DNA of 8,781 nt. Source: Bacteroidota bacterium. Its GTDB lineage: Bacteria > Bacteroidota > Bacteroidia > Bacteroidales > Prolixibacteraceae. The notes beneath the pieces are model-generated. The model saw only the letters and a list, made by a program, of their open reading frames with translations, had not been told where the DNA came from and did not search any database. The stretch covers positions 1 through 8,781 of the forward strand of contig JAUYEQ010000247.1 of NCBI GenBank assembly GCA_030691295.1, in the 5' to 3' direction. The position numbers and the translations under genes were made by a program. This document shows positions 1 through 7,500 of this stretch, one piece after another (the stretch's first letter is position 1; the number at the start of each line of letters is the position of its first letter).

Positions 1-19
1 CGCCAATCATAAATTACAA

Positions 20-92
20 GCGGGAGTAGCTCAGTCGATAGAGCATTAGCCTTCCAAGCTAAGGGTCGCGAGTTTGAATCTCGTCTCCCGCT
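20..92 (+). tRNA. tRNA-Gly (anticodon TCC)
   Basis: Folds as a complete cloverleaf. The acceptor stem GCGGGAG (20-26) pairs perfectly with CTCCCGC (85-91) and the discriminator is T92. The D stem is GCTC/GAGC (29-32/41-44). The anticodon stem TTAGC/GCTAA (46-50/58-62) closes the loop CTTCCAA, giving anticodon TCC (53-55) for glycine GGA/GGG codons. The T stem is GCGAG/CTCGT (68-72/80-84, one G-U). CCA is not encoded, so it must be added after transcription. Oddity: the D loop reads AGTCGATA and the T loop TTTGAAT, so the normally near-invariant G19 and C56 are A38 and T75 here. The two changes together keep a Watson-Crick pair. It lies 13 nt before tRNA-Thr, in a tRNA cluster leading into tuf. 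Confidence 0.96.
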
Positions 93-105
93 CAAAATGA
101 TAGTT

Positions 106-177
106 GCCGGTGTAGCTCAGGGGTAGAGCGCTTCCTTGGTAAGGAAGAGGTCATGAGTTCAATTCTCATCATTGGCT
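106..177 (+). tRNA. tRNA-Thr (anticodon GGT)
   Basis: Complete cloverleaf. The acceptor strand GCCGGTG (106-112) pairs with CATTGGC (170-176), including two G-U pairs; the discriminator is T177. The D stem is GCTC/GAGC (115-118/126-129). The anticodon stem CTTCC/GGAAG (131-135/143-147) closes the loop TTGGTAA, giving anticodon GGT (138-140) for threonine ACC/ACU codons. The T stem ATGAG/CTCAT (153-157/165-169) encloses TTCAATT with the normal C56. No CCA is encoded. It sits 40 nt upstream of tuf; a threonine tRNA just before tuf is, as I recall, a common Bacteroidota arrangement and suggests the tRNAs and tuf share a transcript. Confidence 0.96.
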
Positions 178-217
178 CGATGAAAGTTTAAAAAGATAAT
201 TTAAAATTATTACAGTT

Positions 218-1405
218 ATGGCTAAAGCAAAATTTAACAGGGACAAAGAACATGTCAACATTGGTACTATTGGCCACGTTGACCATGGTAAAACTACCTT
301 GACTGCCGCTATCACTATGGTGTTGGCTAGAAAAGGTTATTGTGAAGTAAAATCGTTTGAATCAATTGACAGTGCTCCTGAAGAAAAAGAGCGTGGTATT
401 ACTATTAATACAGCTCACGTTGAGTACGAAACAGCTACACGCCACTATGCGCACGTTGACTGTCCTGGTCACGCCGATTATGTGAAAAACATGGTTACCG
501 GTGCTGCTCAGATGGACGGAGCTATCATTGTAGTTGCTGCAACTGATGGTCCTATGCCTCAGACCCGTGAACACATCCTCTTGGCTCGTCAGGTAAACGT
601 ACCAAAATTGGTTGTTTTCATGAACAAAGTTGACATGGTTGACGATCCAGAAATCCTCGAACTTGTTGAAATGGAAATCCGCGAATTGTTGACATTCTAT
701 GGATTCGACGGAGATAATTCACCAGTTATTCAAGGTTCTGCACTTGGAGCTATGAATGGTGAAGCAAAATGGGAAGAAAAAGTTTTGGAATTAATGGAAG
801 CTGTTGATACCTGGATTCCACTTCCTCCACGTGATGTTGACAAACCATTCCTAATGCCGGTTGAAGACGTATTCTCGATCACTGGTCGTGGTACTGTTGC
901 AACAGGTCGTATCGAAACTGGTAAAATCCATACAGGAGATGAACTTCAGTTGATTGGATTAGGCGCAGAAGGTCGTAAAACCGTTTGTACCGGAGTAGAG
1001 ATGTTCCGTAAAATTTTGGATGATGGCCAGGCAGGTGACAACGTAGGTTTGTTGTTGCGTGGTGTTGACAAAAAAGAAATCAAACGTGGTCAGATTCTTG
1101 CAAAACCAGGTTCTGTAACTCCTCATACAACATTCAAAGCTGAGGTTTATATCCTGAAAAAAGAAGAAGGTGGACGTCATACTCCATTCCACAATAAATA
1201 TCGTCCTCAATTCTATATTCGTACTCTTGATGTTACAGGTGAAATCATGTTACCTGAAGGACGCGAAATGGTTATGCCAGGTGATAACGTATCAATCATA
1301 GTTCAACTGATTTATCCGGTAGCTATTAGTGTAGGTCTTCGCTTTGCAATTCGCGAAGGTGGCCGTACGGTAGGTGCAGGACAGGTTACTGAAATTGTTT
1401 CGTAA
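218..1405 (+). CDS. tuf: Translation elongation factor Tu (EF-Tu)
   Basis: EF-Tu is the cytoplasmic GTPase that carries aminoacyl-tRNA to the ribosomal A site. At 395 residues it has the usual family length (E. coli 394). The G domain shows every nucleotide-binding motif: P-loop GHVDHGKT (19-26), switch I with T62, DCPGH (81-85) whose H85 is the catalytic histidine, NKVD (136-139) and SAL (174-176). Domains II and III follow, from about residue 210, ending in the typical [14 protein letters not shown]-terminus. The ATG at 218 gives the standard MAKxKF N-terminus. There is no Shine-Dalgarno; the leader is A/T-rich and carries TTAAAATTATTA five bases before ATG. The gene follows two tRNA genes and is followed by a 12-bp hairpin and a tRNA-like element. 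No defect was seen. Confidence 0.99.
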   Translation: MAKAKFNRDKEHVNIGTIGHVDHGKTTLTAAITMVLARKGYCEVKSFESIDSAPEEKERGITINTAHVEYETATRHYAHVDCPGHADYVKNMVTGAAQMDGAIIVVAATDGPMPQTREHILLARQVNVPKLVVFMNKVDMVDDPEILELVEMEIRELLTFYGFDGDNSPVIQGSALGAMNGEAKWEEKVLELMEAVDTWIPLPPRDVDKPFLMPVEDVFSITGRGTVATGRIETGKIHTGDELQLIGLGAEGRKTVCTGVEMFRKILDDGQAGDNVGLLLRGVDKKEIKRGQILAKPGSVTPHTTFKAEVYILKKEEGGRHTPFHNKYRPQFYIRTLDVTGEIMLPEGREMVMPGDNVSIIVQLIYPVAISVGLRFAIREGGRTVGAGQVTEIVS

Positions 1406-1429
1406 TTACTGACTAAAAAATATTCTGTA

Positions 1430-1462
1430 AAAGAGTTCCGGCCTTTAAAACCGGAACTCTTT
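1430..1462 (+). terminator. Perfect 12-bp hairpin after tuf (terminator or processing site)
   Basis: AAAGAGTTCCGG (1430-1441) is the exact reverse complement of CCGGAACTCTTT (1451-1462), with a 9-nt loop. It begins 24 nt after the tuf stop. The A-rich and T-rich flanks resemble an intrinsic terminator, but the T run is only three bases and lies inside the stem. The next base (1463) is the first acceptor-stem base of the tRNA-like element. It may therefore be a weak terminator, an mRNA 3'-end protector, or part of a processing site. The hairpin is seen directly; its function is inferred. Confidence 0.6.
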
Positions 1463-1537
1463 ACGGATGAAACTCGGTTGGGAGTTTTGTTTATATTAAA
1501 TCAAGGTGCAAAGTAAGTTCGAACCTTACCATCCGTA
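1463..1537 (+). ncRNA. tRNA-like structure with degenerate anticodon arm
   Basis: The acceptor stem ACGGATG (1463-1469) pairs perfectly with CATCCGT (1530-1536), then discriminator A1537. The T stem GTAAG/CTTAC (1513-1517/1525-1529) is perfect and its loop TTCGAAC matches the tRNA consensus. A D stem ACTC/GAGT (1472-1475/1482-1485) encloses GGTTGG, which keeps the GG of positions 18-19 but lacks about two loop bases; position 8 is A instead of T. The 27 bases between D and T stems (normally about 23) do not form a canonical anticodon arm. The best 5-bp register has a mismatch and the loop TATATTA, with no T33, which tends to collapse further. No CCA triplet is available as a tryptophan anticodon, although tRNA-Trp is what I recall at this position in relatives. 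It may be a decayed tRNA or a tRNA-mimicking RNA element. Confidence 0.65.
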
Positions 1538-1560
1538 CAAATTATATTTTACTAAAAAAA

Positions 1561-1752
1561 ATGAAACTTAAAATCTATTTGGAAGAAGCTTATAACGAGC
1601 TTGTTCATAAAGTTTCCTGGCCTACATTTAAAGAATTGCAGAATAGCGCTTTCATAGTAATGGTTGCTTCCTTTATAATAGCACTTATAGTTTTCGTAAT
1701 GGATTTCTCTTTTGAAAACATTATGAGCTTTGTGTACAGTTTATTTTATTAA
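1561..1752 (+). CDS. secE: Preprotein translocase subunit SecE (short, single-span form)
   Basis: SecE is the small essential subunit that clamps SecY in the SecYEG channel exporting unfolded proteins across the inner membrane. This 63-residue protein is the short form common outside the Gammaproteobacteria, with one membrane span. An amphipathic N-terminal helix (about 1-15) leads to the conserved cytoplasmic hinge HKVSWPTFKEL (16-26). A hydrophobic segment at about 31-47 (FIVMVASFIIALIVFVM) is the transmembrane helix, followed by a short periplasmic tail. The ATG at 1561 follows an A-rich run, with no Shine-Dalgarno. The position immediately before nusG is the widely conserved secE-nusG pairing, which makes the call firm despite the small size. 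Confidence 0.96.
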   Translation: MKLKIYLEEAYNELVHKVSWPTFKELQNSAFIVMVASFIIALIVFVMDFSFENIMSFVYSLFY

Positions 1753-1760
1753 TTCCTATT

Positions 1761-1765
1761 AGGAG
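1761..1765 (+). promoter_or_regulatory. Shine-Dalgarno-like AGGAG before nusG
   Basis: AGGAG ends six bases before the nusG ATG (1772), a textbook spacing. It is the only well-placed Shine-Dalgarno among the gene starts here, where A/T-rich leaders are the rule. ATTCCT (1752-1757) upstream can pair with AGGAGT (1761-1766) across a 3-nt loop, including one G-U pair, so the site could be partly masked in a small hairpin beginning at the secE stop codon. Confidence 0.65.
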
Positions 1766-1771
1766 TACAAC

Positions 1772-2320
1772 ATGAGCGAAAACGTAAAAAAATGGTATGT
1801 TCTTCGGGCAATTGGAGGAAAAGAGAAGAAAGTCAAAGAATATATTGAAAACGAGATTGCAAATGCTGGTCTCCAGGAATTTATTTCACAGGTTTTGATC
1901 CCCACCGAAAAGGTTTATCAGATTCGAAACGGAAAAAAAATCAGTAAGGAAAGAAATTTTTTTCCTGGTTATGTTTTAGTTGAAGCATGTTTGACAGGAG
2001 AAATTCCCCACATGTTACGAAGTGTCCCCAATATTATTGGCTTCCTGGGTGATACCAAGCGTGGAGAACCTGTTCCGATGCGGCAGTCGGAAGTTTACCG
2101 GATCCTTGGTCGGGTAGATGAAATGGCTGCTTCCGGCGAGGAAATGAATATTCCTTACGTTGTTGGTGAAACTGTGAAAGTTATTGATGGGCCATTTAAC
2201 GGCTTCAATGGAATCATTGAAAAAATCAATGAGGAAAAGAAGAAGCTTGAAGTAATGGTCAAAATTTTTGGACGAAAAACTCCTTTGGAGCTTAGCTTCA
2301 TGCAAGTAGAAAAGGAGTAA
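1772..2320 (+). CDS. nusG: Transcription termination/antitermination factor NusG
   Basis: NusG binds the RNA polymerase clamp, modulates pausing and elongation, and links polymerase to Rho or to ribosomal protein S10. The product has 182 residues, the usual size. The N-terminal NGN domain spans about 6-115, with [13 protein letters not shown] near the start and the conserved FFPGYVLVE at 63-71. The C-terminal KOW domain begins about 128, with the core [16 protein letters not shown] at 137-152 and the typical ending [14 protein letters not shown]. The start is supported by AGGAG six bases upstream. It ends in tandem in-frame stops (TAA TAA). It lies 19 nt after secE and 22 nt before rplK. Two homopolymers (eight A at 1933-1940, seven T at 1957-1963) lie in the NGN coding region, but the frame is intact. 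Confidence 0.98.
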   Translation: MSENVKKWYVLRAIGGKEKKVKEYIENEIANAGLQEFISQVLIPTEKVYQIRNGKKISKERNFFPGYVLVEACLTGEIPHMLRSVPNIIGFLGDTKRGEPVPMRQSEVYRILGRVDEMAASGEEMNIPYVVGETVKVIDGPFNGFNGIIEKINEEKKKLEVMVKIFGRKTPLELSFMQVEKE

Positions 2321-2342
2321 TAAATCATTTATCGATTTTATT

Positions 2343-2786
2343 ATGGCTAAAGAAATTGCTGGATTAATTAAATTGCAAGTAAAGGGGGGTGCTGCTAACC
2401 CTTCACCTCCGATAGGCCCAGCATTAGGTTCTAAAGGGGTAAACATCATGCAGTTTTGCAAACAGTTCAATGGTAGGACACAAGACCTTGCGGGGAAAGT
2501 ACTTCCTGTCGTTATTACTGTTTATGCAGATAAATCGTTTGATTTTGTAATTAAACAACCCCCGGTAGCCGTGCAACTTATAGAAGCTGCTAAGGTGAAA
2601 AAAGGGTCTGCTGAGCCACATCTTGTAAAAGTGGGTTCTGTAAACTGGGAACAAATTAAGATGATCGCCGAAATCAAATTGGAAGATCTTAACTGTTTCT
2701 CGCTGGAGGGTGCTATGAGCATGGTGGCTGGTACTGCCAGAAGTATGGGTATCACCGTTACAGGCGAACGCCCATCGACAAACTAA
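2343..2786 (+). CDS. rplK: 50S ribosomal protein L11 (uL11)
   Basis: L11 binds 23S rRNA in the GTPase-associated centre, where it contacts elongation factors and, through its N-terminal domain, helps trigger RelA-type stringent responses. At 147 residues it is near the family norm of 141-142. The N-terminal domain contains the proline-rich [11 protein letters not shown] segment (19-29); P22, P23 and P26 correspond to the helix whose changes give thiostrepton resistance elsewhere, and the prolines are intact. The C-terminal RNA-binding domain ends in [12 protein letters not shown]. There is no Shine-Dalgarno: AAGGAG overlapping the nusG end lies about 25 nt upstream, too far to set this start. 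It is followed after 14 nt by rplA. Confidence 0.98.
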   Translation: MAKEIAGLIKLQVKGGAANPSPPIGPALGSKGVNIMQFCKQFNGRTQDLAGKVLPVVITVYADKSFDFVIKQPPVAVQLIEAAKVKKGSAEPHLVKVGSVNWEQIKMIAEIKLEDLNCFSLEGAMSMVAGTARSMGITVTGERPSTN

Positions 2787-2800
2787 TTAAAATTATTAAA

Positions 2801-3499
2801 ATGGGCAGAATTACAAAGAATAAAAAGCTTGCTCTGGAAAAACTCGAGAAGGGGAAATTCTATACATTAAAAGAAGCTTCTGCACTTGTAAAAGAAATTA
2901 CTTTTACAAAATTTGATGCTTCGGTTGATATTGATGTTCGCCTTGGTGTTGATCCTAGAAAAGCTAATCAGATGGTTAGAGGCGTGGTTACTTTACCTCA
3001 TGGAACTGGTAAAGAAGTACGTGTGTTGGCCCTGGTTACTCCTGACAAAGAACAGGAGGCCAAAGATGCTGGAGCTGATTATGTTGGTCTTGACGACTAT
3101 GTTGATAAAATCAAAGGTGGTTGGACTGACGTAGATGTGATTATTACTATGCCACCGGTAATGGGAAAAGTTGGAGCGCTCGGACGTATTTTAGGTCCGC
3201 GTGGTTTGATGCCTAACCCTAAAAGTGGTACAGTTACAATGGACATTGGGAAAGCTGTTGCTGAAGTTAAAGCTGGTAAGATAGACTTTAAAGTCGATAA
3301 ATTTGGGATTGTTCACACATCAATTGGTAAAGTATCATTTGATAACGTAAAACTAATTGAGAACGCTACCGAATTTGTAAATACTCTTGTAAAGCTGAAA
3401 CCTTCTGCTGCAAAAGGTACATACGTTAAAAGTATCTACCTGTCGAGTACCATGAGTGCAGGAATACAAATTGAACCAAAGTCTGTCTCTGAAAAGTAA
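2801..3499 (+). CDS. rplA: 50S ribosomal protein L1 (uL1)
   Basis: L1 forms the mobile L1 stalk of the large subunit, which guides deacylated tRNA from the P to the E site and out. In many bacteria it also represses its own rplK-rplA message. The 232-residue length is typical. The signature [15 protein letters not shown] lies at 130-144, and the N-terminal half begins with the usual [21 protein letters not shown] stretch. The start follows TTAAAATTATTA by two bases, the same A/T-rich 12-mer seen before tuf, and has no Shine-Dalgarno. It ends 10 nt before rplJ. I could not recognise an L1-binding mimic in the short rplK leader, so autoregulation is unproven. Confidence 0.98.
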   Translation: MGRITKNKKLALEKLEKGKFYTLKEASALVKEITFTKFDASVDIDVRLGVDPRKANQMVRGVVTLPHGTGKEVRVLALVTPDKEQEAKDAGADYVGLDDYVDKIKGGWTDVDVIITMPPVMGKVGALGRILGPRGLMPNPKSGTVTMDIGKAVAEVKAGKIDFKVDKFGIVHTSIGKVSFDNVKLIENATEFVNTLVKLKPSAAKGTYVKSIYLSSTMSAGIQIEPKSVSEK

Positions 3500-3509
3500 A
3501 CGAAATAAT

Positions 3510-4025
3510 ATGAAAAGATCAGAAAAATTAGATATTATCGGTAGTCTTACAGAGCAGATCAATTTATCAAATCATTTTTATCTGACTGATATTGAAACTC
3601 TGAATGCTGCTCGCACTAGTGACCTGCGGCGTTTATGCGACAAACAGAAAGTAAAACTGGTTGTGGTAAAGAATACCCTCTTGCGTAGAGCATTGGAAGC
3701 TTCTAATAAGAATGCTGAAGAGCTTTATGATGTTCTTAGTGGCAATACATCTGTCATGTTTTGTGAGAATGCAAATGTTCCTGCAAAACTGATAAAAGAT
3801 TTTAAAAAGAAAAATAAGAAGCCTATTTTAAAGGCTGCTTATGTTCAAGAGTCAGTGTATATTGGCGAAGATCAGTTGGATGTATTAATATCAATTAAGT
3901 CTAAAAACGAACTCCTTGGTGAAGTTATCGGTTTATTGCAGTCTCCAATTAAAAACGTTGTTGGCGCATTACAATCCGGTGGTAGTATTATTCACGGAGT
4001 TTTGAAGACATTAGCAGAAAAGTAA
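3510..4025 (+). CDS. rplJ: 50S ribosomal protein L10 (uL10)
   Basis: L10 anchors the L7/L12 stalk to 23S rRNA beside L11; its C-terminal helix carries L12 dimers. The product has 171 residues, near the usual 165-175. Family features are the N-terminal KLDIIGSLTEQI helix, the stretch LVVVKNTLLRRALE (about 49-62) and a helical C-terminus ending GVLKTLAEK. The ATG at 3510 was chosen because the protein then starts MKRSEKLD, as L10 proteins usually do, and leaves a 10-nt gap after rplA. An in-frame ATG at 3456 would add 18 residues translated from the end of rplA and is unlikely. The 10-nt gap leaves no room for the long L10-binding leader known in Proteobacteria and Firmicutes. Confidence 0.97.
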   Translation: MKRSEKLDIIGSLTEQINLSNHFYLTDIETLNAARTSDLRRLCDKQKVKLVVVKNTLLRRALEASNKNAEELYDVLSGNTSVMFCENANVPAKLIKDFKKKNKKPILKAAYVQESVYIGEDQLDVLISIKSKNELLGEVIGLLQSPIKNVVGALQSGGSIIHGVLKTLAEK

Positions 4026-4065
4026 TCAGTTAGTTATAAAATTATATTAAAAAATTATTATCGAA

Positions 4066-4446
4066 ATGGCAGATTTAAAGGCACTTGCGGAAGAGTTAGT
4101 AAACTTAACTGTAAAAGAAGTAAATGAATTAGCCGGAATTTTAAAATCGGAATATGGTATTGAACCTGCTGCTGCTGCAGTAGCTGTGGCTGCTGGCCCT
4201 GCTGCTTCAGGTGAAGAAGCAGAAGAAAAAGTTCAGACCGAATTCGATGTTATTCTGAAAGCAGCTGGTCAGTCAAAATTGGCTGTAGTGAAATTGGTTA
4301 AAGAATTAACAGGTCTTGGTTTGAAAGAGGCTAAAGAAGTAGTTGACGGCGCTCCAAGAGCTATCAAAGAAAAAGTTTCTAAAGACGAGGCTGAAGGTTT
4401 GAAATCTCAATTGGAAGAAGCTGGAGCTGAAGTTGAACTTAAATAA
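4066..4446 (+). CDS. rplL: 50S ribosomal protein L7/L12 (bL12)
   Basis: L12 dimers form the flexible ribosomal stalk that recruits and activates translational GTPases, including the EF-Tu encoded upstream. The 126-residue protein has a typical layout: an N-terminal dimerisation and L10-binding domain (about 1-32), an Ala/Pro/Gly-rich hinge (about 34-50, [16 protein letters not shown]), and the C-terminal factor-binding domain (about 56-126), including [36 protein letters not shown] in its usual order. The protein is acidic, as expected. The start follows AAAATTATTA by five bases and has no Shine-Dalgarno. The rplJ-rplL gap is 40 nt. It is followed by a 110-nt spacer with a strong hairpin before rpoB. 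Confidence 0.98.
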   Translation: MADLKALAEELVNLTVKEVNELAGILKSEYGIEPAAAAVAVAAGPAASGEEAEEKVQTEFDVILKAAGQSKLAVVKLVKELTGLGLKEAKEVVDGAPRAIKEKVSKDEAEGLKSQLEEAGAEVELK

Positions 4447-4477
4447 AAGTCTTACGACCTTAATTTTAGGTTGATGT

Positions 4478-4511
4478 GGTTTAGAACCTCACATATGTGG
4501 GGTTCTATACC
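4478..4511 (+). terminator. 34-nt inverted repeat between rplL and rpoB (attenuator candidate)
   Basis: The segment is almost perfectly self-complementary about its centre (4494/4495). Moving inward there are three pairs (4478-4480 with 4509-4511), one T-T mismatch (4481/4508), then an unbroken helix with a single T-G wobble (4489/4500) down to a loop of about four bases. A T-rich but interrupted tract follows (about 4512-4531). This suits a partial terminator or an RNase III-type processing site. E. coli has both an attenuator and an RNase III site between rplL and rpoB, so the position is suggestive. An upstream near-copy, ATGTGGTT (4474-4481), could compete for the same strand. The structure is seen directly; the role is inferred. 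Confidence 0.6.
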
Positions 4512-4556
4512 TATTTGTATATTTATGTTTTAAGTTCAATTAATTAATATACACCG

Positions 4557-7500
4557 ATGGCAGTATATATTGAAAACCAGAGGATTAGCTTTTCTTCAAC
4601 AAAAACAGTCTTTGACTATCCAGATTTCCTTGAAGTGCAAATTAAATCCTTCATCGAATTTTTCCAGCTTGGAACAACTCCTGATCAACGAAAAGGAGAG
4701 GGATTGTGCAAGGTTTTTGAAGAAAATTTCCCAATTACCGATACTAGAAATAACTTTGTTCTCGAATTTGTGGACTACCTGGTTGACCCGCCACGTTATT
4801 CTATCGATGAATGTATTGAACGCGGCCTGACTTTTAGTATCCCGTTAAAAGCAAAATTAAAACTTTACTGTACCGATCCCGAACATGAAGATTTTGATAC
4901 CGTAGTTCAGGATGTATATTTGGGTACTGTTCCTTACATGACACCCAAAGGTACTTTTGTAATTAACGGAGCTGAACGTGTCGTTGTTTCGCAGTTGCAT
5001 CGTTCTCCGGGAGTATTCTTCGGACAAAGTATGCACGCCAACGGAACAAAACTATATTCAGCAAGGGTCATTCCTTATAAAGGATCATGGATTGAGTTTG
5101 CAACCGACATTAATAATGTCATGTTTGCATACATCGACCGTAAGAAAAAATTACCTGTAACCACATTGCTTCGTGCAATCGGATATGAAAGTGACAAGGA
5201 TATTCTAGAAATTTTCGACCTTGCGGATGAAATTAAGGTTTCAAAATCTGGTTTAAAGAAAATCGTAGGCAGGAAACTCGCCGCACGTGTTCTGAAAACA
5301 TGGGTAGAAGACTTTGTGGATGAAGACACAGGCGAAGTCGTTTCAATTGAGCGTAATGAAGTCGTAATCGACCGTGAAGTTGTTATTGACAACGATCATA
5401 TTGACGAAATTATTGATTCAGGAGCAAAAACAATTTTGTTGCATAAAGAAGATCAAAATCTTCAGGATTATGCCATTATATACAATACGCTTCAAAAAGA
5501 TCCATGTAACTCGGAGAAAGAAGCTGTGCTTCATATTTACAGGCAGTTGCGTAATGCAGAACCGCCTGATGATGCTACTGCAAGAGATGTAATTGACAAA
5601 TTATTCTTTTCTGAAAAAAGGTATGATCTTGGTCAGGTTGGCCGTTACAGGATCAATAAAAAACTGAATCTGAACATTGATATGAATGTACAGGTTTTGA
5701 CCAAGGAAGATATTATAGAAATCATTAAATATTTGATCAAACTTGTCAACTCGAAAACAGATGTTGACGATATTGACCACTTGAGCAATCGTCGTGTACG
5801 TACGGTTGGCGAGCAAATGTTCAATCAGTTTGGTGTTGGTTTGGCCCGTATGGCCCGTACCATTCGTGAACGTATGAATGTTCGTGACAACGAAGTTTTT
5901 ACGCCAATCGATCTGATTAACTCAAAAACCTTGTCATCAGTAATTAATTCTTTCTTCGGAACGAATGCCCTTTCTCAGTTCATGGATCAAACCAATCCTT
6001 TGGCTGAAATGACACACAAACGTCGTATGTCGGCTTTGGGACCTGGTGGACTTTCGCGTGAAAGAGCTGGTTTTGAGGTGCGTGACGTTCACTATACACA
6101 TTATGGACGTTTGTGTCCGATTGAAACTCCTGAAGGTCCAAACATTGGATTGATTTCATCGCTTTGTGTTTTCGCAAAAGTGAATGATTTGGGATTTATT
6201 TCAACACCTTACCGCAAAGTTGCCAACGGTCAGGTTGATCTGTCAGATGCTGGAGTAATGTACCTTACTGCTGAAGAGGAGGAAGGTAGAATAATTGCCC
6301 AGGCAAATGCACCGATTGATTCGGATGGAAATTTCATCAATAATAAAGTTAAATCACGTCTCGATGGTGATTATCCGATTGTTGAAAGGGAAACTGTAAA
6401 TATGATGGACGTTGGGCCAAACCAGATTGCTTCGGTTGCAGCTTCATTAATTACTTTCCTCGAACATGATGATGCCAACCGTGCTTTGATGGGATCAAAC
6501 ATGATGCGTCAGGCTGTTCCGTTACTTCGCCCCGAAGCTCCAATTGTTGGAACCGGACTGGAAGGACGTGCTGCACTCGATTCACGCGTTTTGGTTGTTG
6601 CTGAAGACGATGGAGTGATTGAATTTGTTGATGCCGATGAAATTTTAATACGCTACGACAAAAGTGATGACGAACGTTTCGTAAGTTTCGATCCTGAAGT
6701 CGTTACATACAGGATTTCAAAATTCCAAAAAACCAATCAGGGTACAGTTGTCGATCTTAAGCCAATTGTATTGAAAGGTGACCGTGTGAAAAAAGGTCAG
6801 GTTCTTACTGAAGGATATGGCACACAACGCGGAGAACTTGCATTGGGACGTAACCTTAAAGTAGCGTTCATGCCATGGCAGGGTTATAACTACGAGGATG
6901 CGATTGTAATTTCGGAACGTGTAGTTCGTGAAGACGTTTTTACATCTATACATGTTGACGAATATTCACTGGAAGTTCGTGACACCAAACGTGGTGTTGA
7001 AGAATTTACTTCTGATATTCCAAACGTTAGCGAAGAAGCTACCAAAAACCTCGATGAAAACGGATTGATCCGTATTGGAGCTGTTGTTAAACCTGGTGAT
7101 ATTCTGATTGGAAAAATTACTCCGAAAGGAGAATCTGATCCATCGCCGGAAGAAAAACTTCTCCGTGCTATTTTTGGTGATAAAGCCGGCGATGTGAAAG
7201 ATGCCTCTTTGAAAGCATCACCTTCGCTAAACGGAACTATTATTGAAAAGAAATTGTTTTCGCGGGTTGTAAAAGATAAAAAAGGCAAACTGGCAACAAA
7301 ACCATTACTCGATTCTATCGATGAAGAATTTGACCGGCATGCTTCTGCGCTTCGTGCGAAACTCGAAGATAAGCTTTTCACACTTGTAAATGGGAAAACC
7401 AGTCAGGGTGTGAAAGATTATTACGGTGGCGACATTATTAGCAAAGGGAATAAATTTACACTGAAACAACTTCAGGAAATTGATTATCAGACGATCAATC

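Noticed and set aside
196..210. Palindrome ATAATTT-A-AAATTAT before tuf as an operator or promoter
   Set aside because: It is low-complexity A/T sequence; no convincing Bacteroidota -33 TTTG / -7 TAnnTTTG pair at proper spacing was found around it.
1463..1537. Functional tRNA-Trp between tuf and secE
   Set aside because: The position and outer stems fit a tRNA, but no CCA anticodon or 7-base anticodon loop with T33 can be formed, so I did not call a decoding tRNA.
2015..2470. 151-codon minus-strand frame across nusG-rplK
   Set aside because: Antisense shadow of two conserved genes, with no recognisable domain.
3456..3509. Longer rplJ starting at 3456
   Set aside because: It would overlap the end of rplA by 44 nt and add 18 residues not typical of L10; the start at 3510 gives the usual N-terminus.
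4508..4531. Promoter before rpoB (TATATTTA or TATGTTTT as a -7 element)
   Set aside because: Each matches TAnnTTTG in all but one position, but no TTTG lies at suitable spacing upstream, and the tract is A/T-rich enough to match by chance.
5958..6038. Rifampicin-resistance change in RpoB
   Set aside because: D477, H487 and S492 (E. coli D516, H526, S531) are wild type; the other differences from E. coli look like ordinary Bacteroidota residues.
6890..7381. 163-codon open frame on the minus strand inside rpoB
   Set aside because: It lies entirely antisense to conserved rpoB coding sequence, is Ser-rich as expected from a reverse frame, and matches no family I know.
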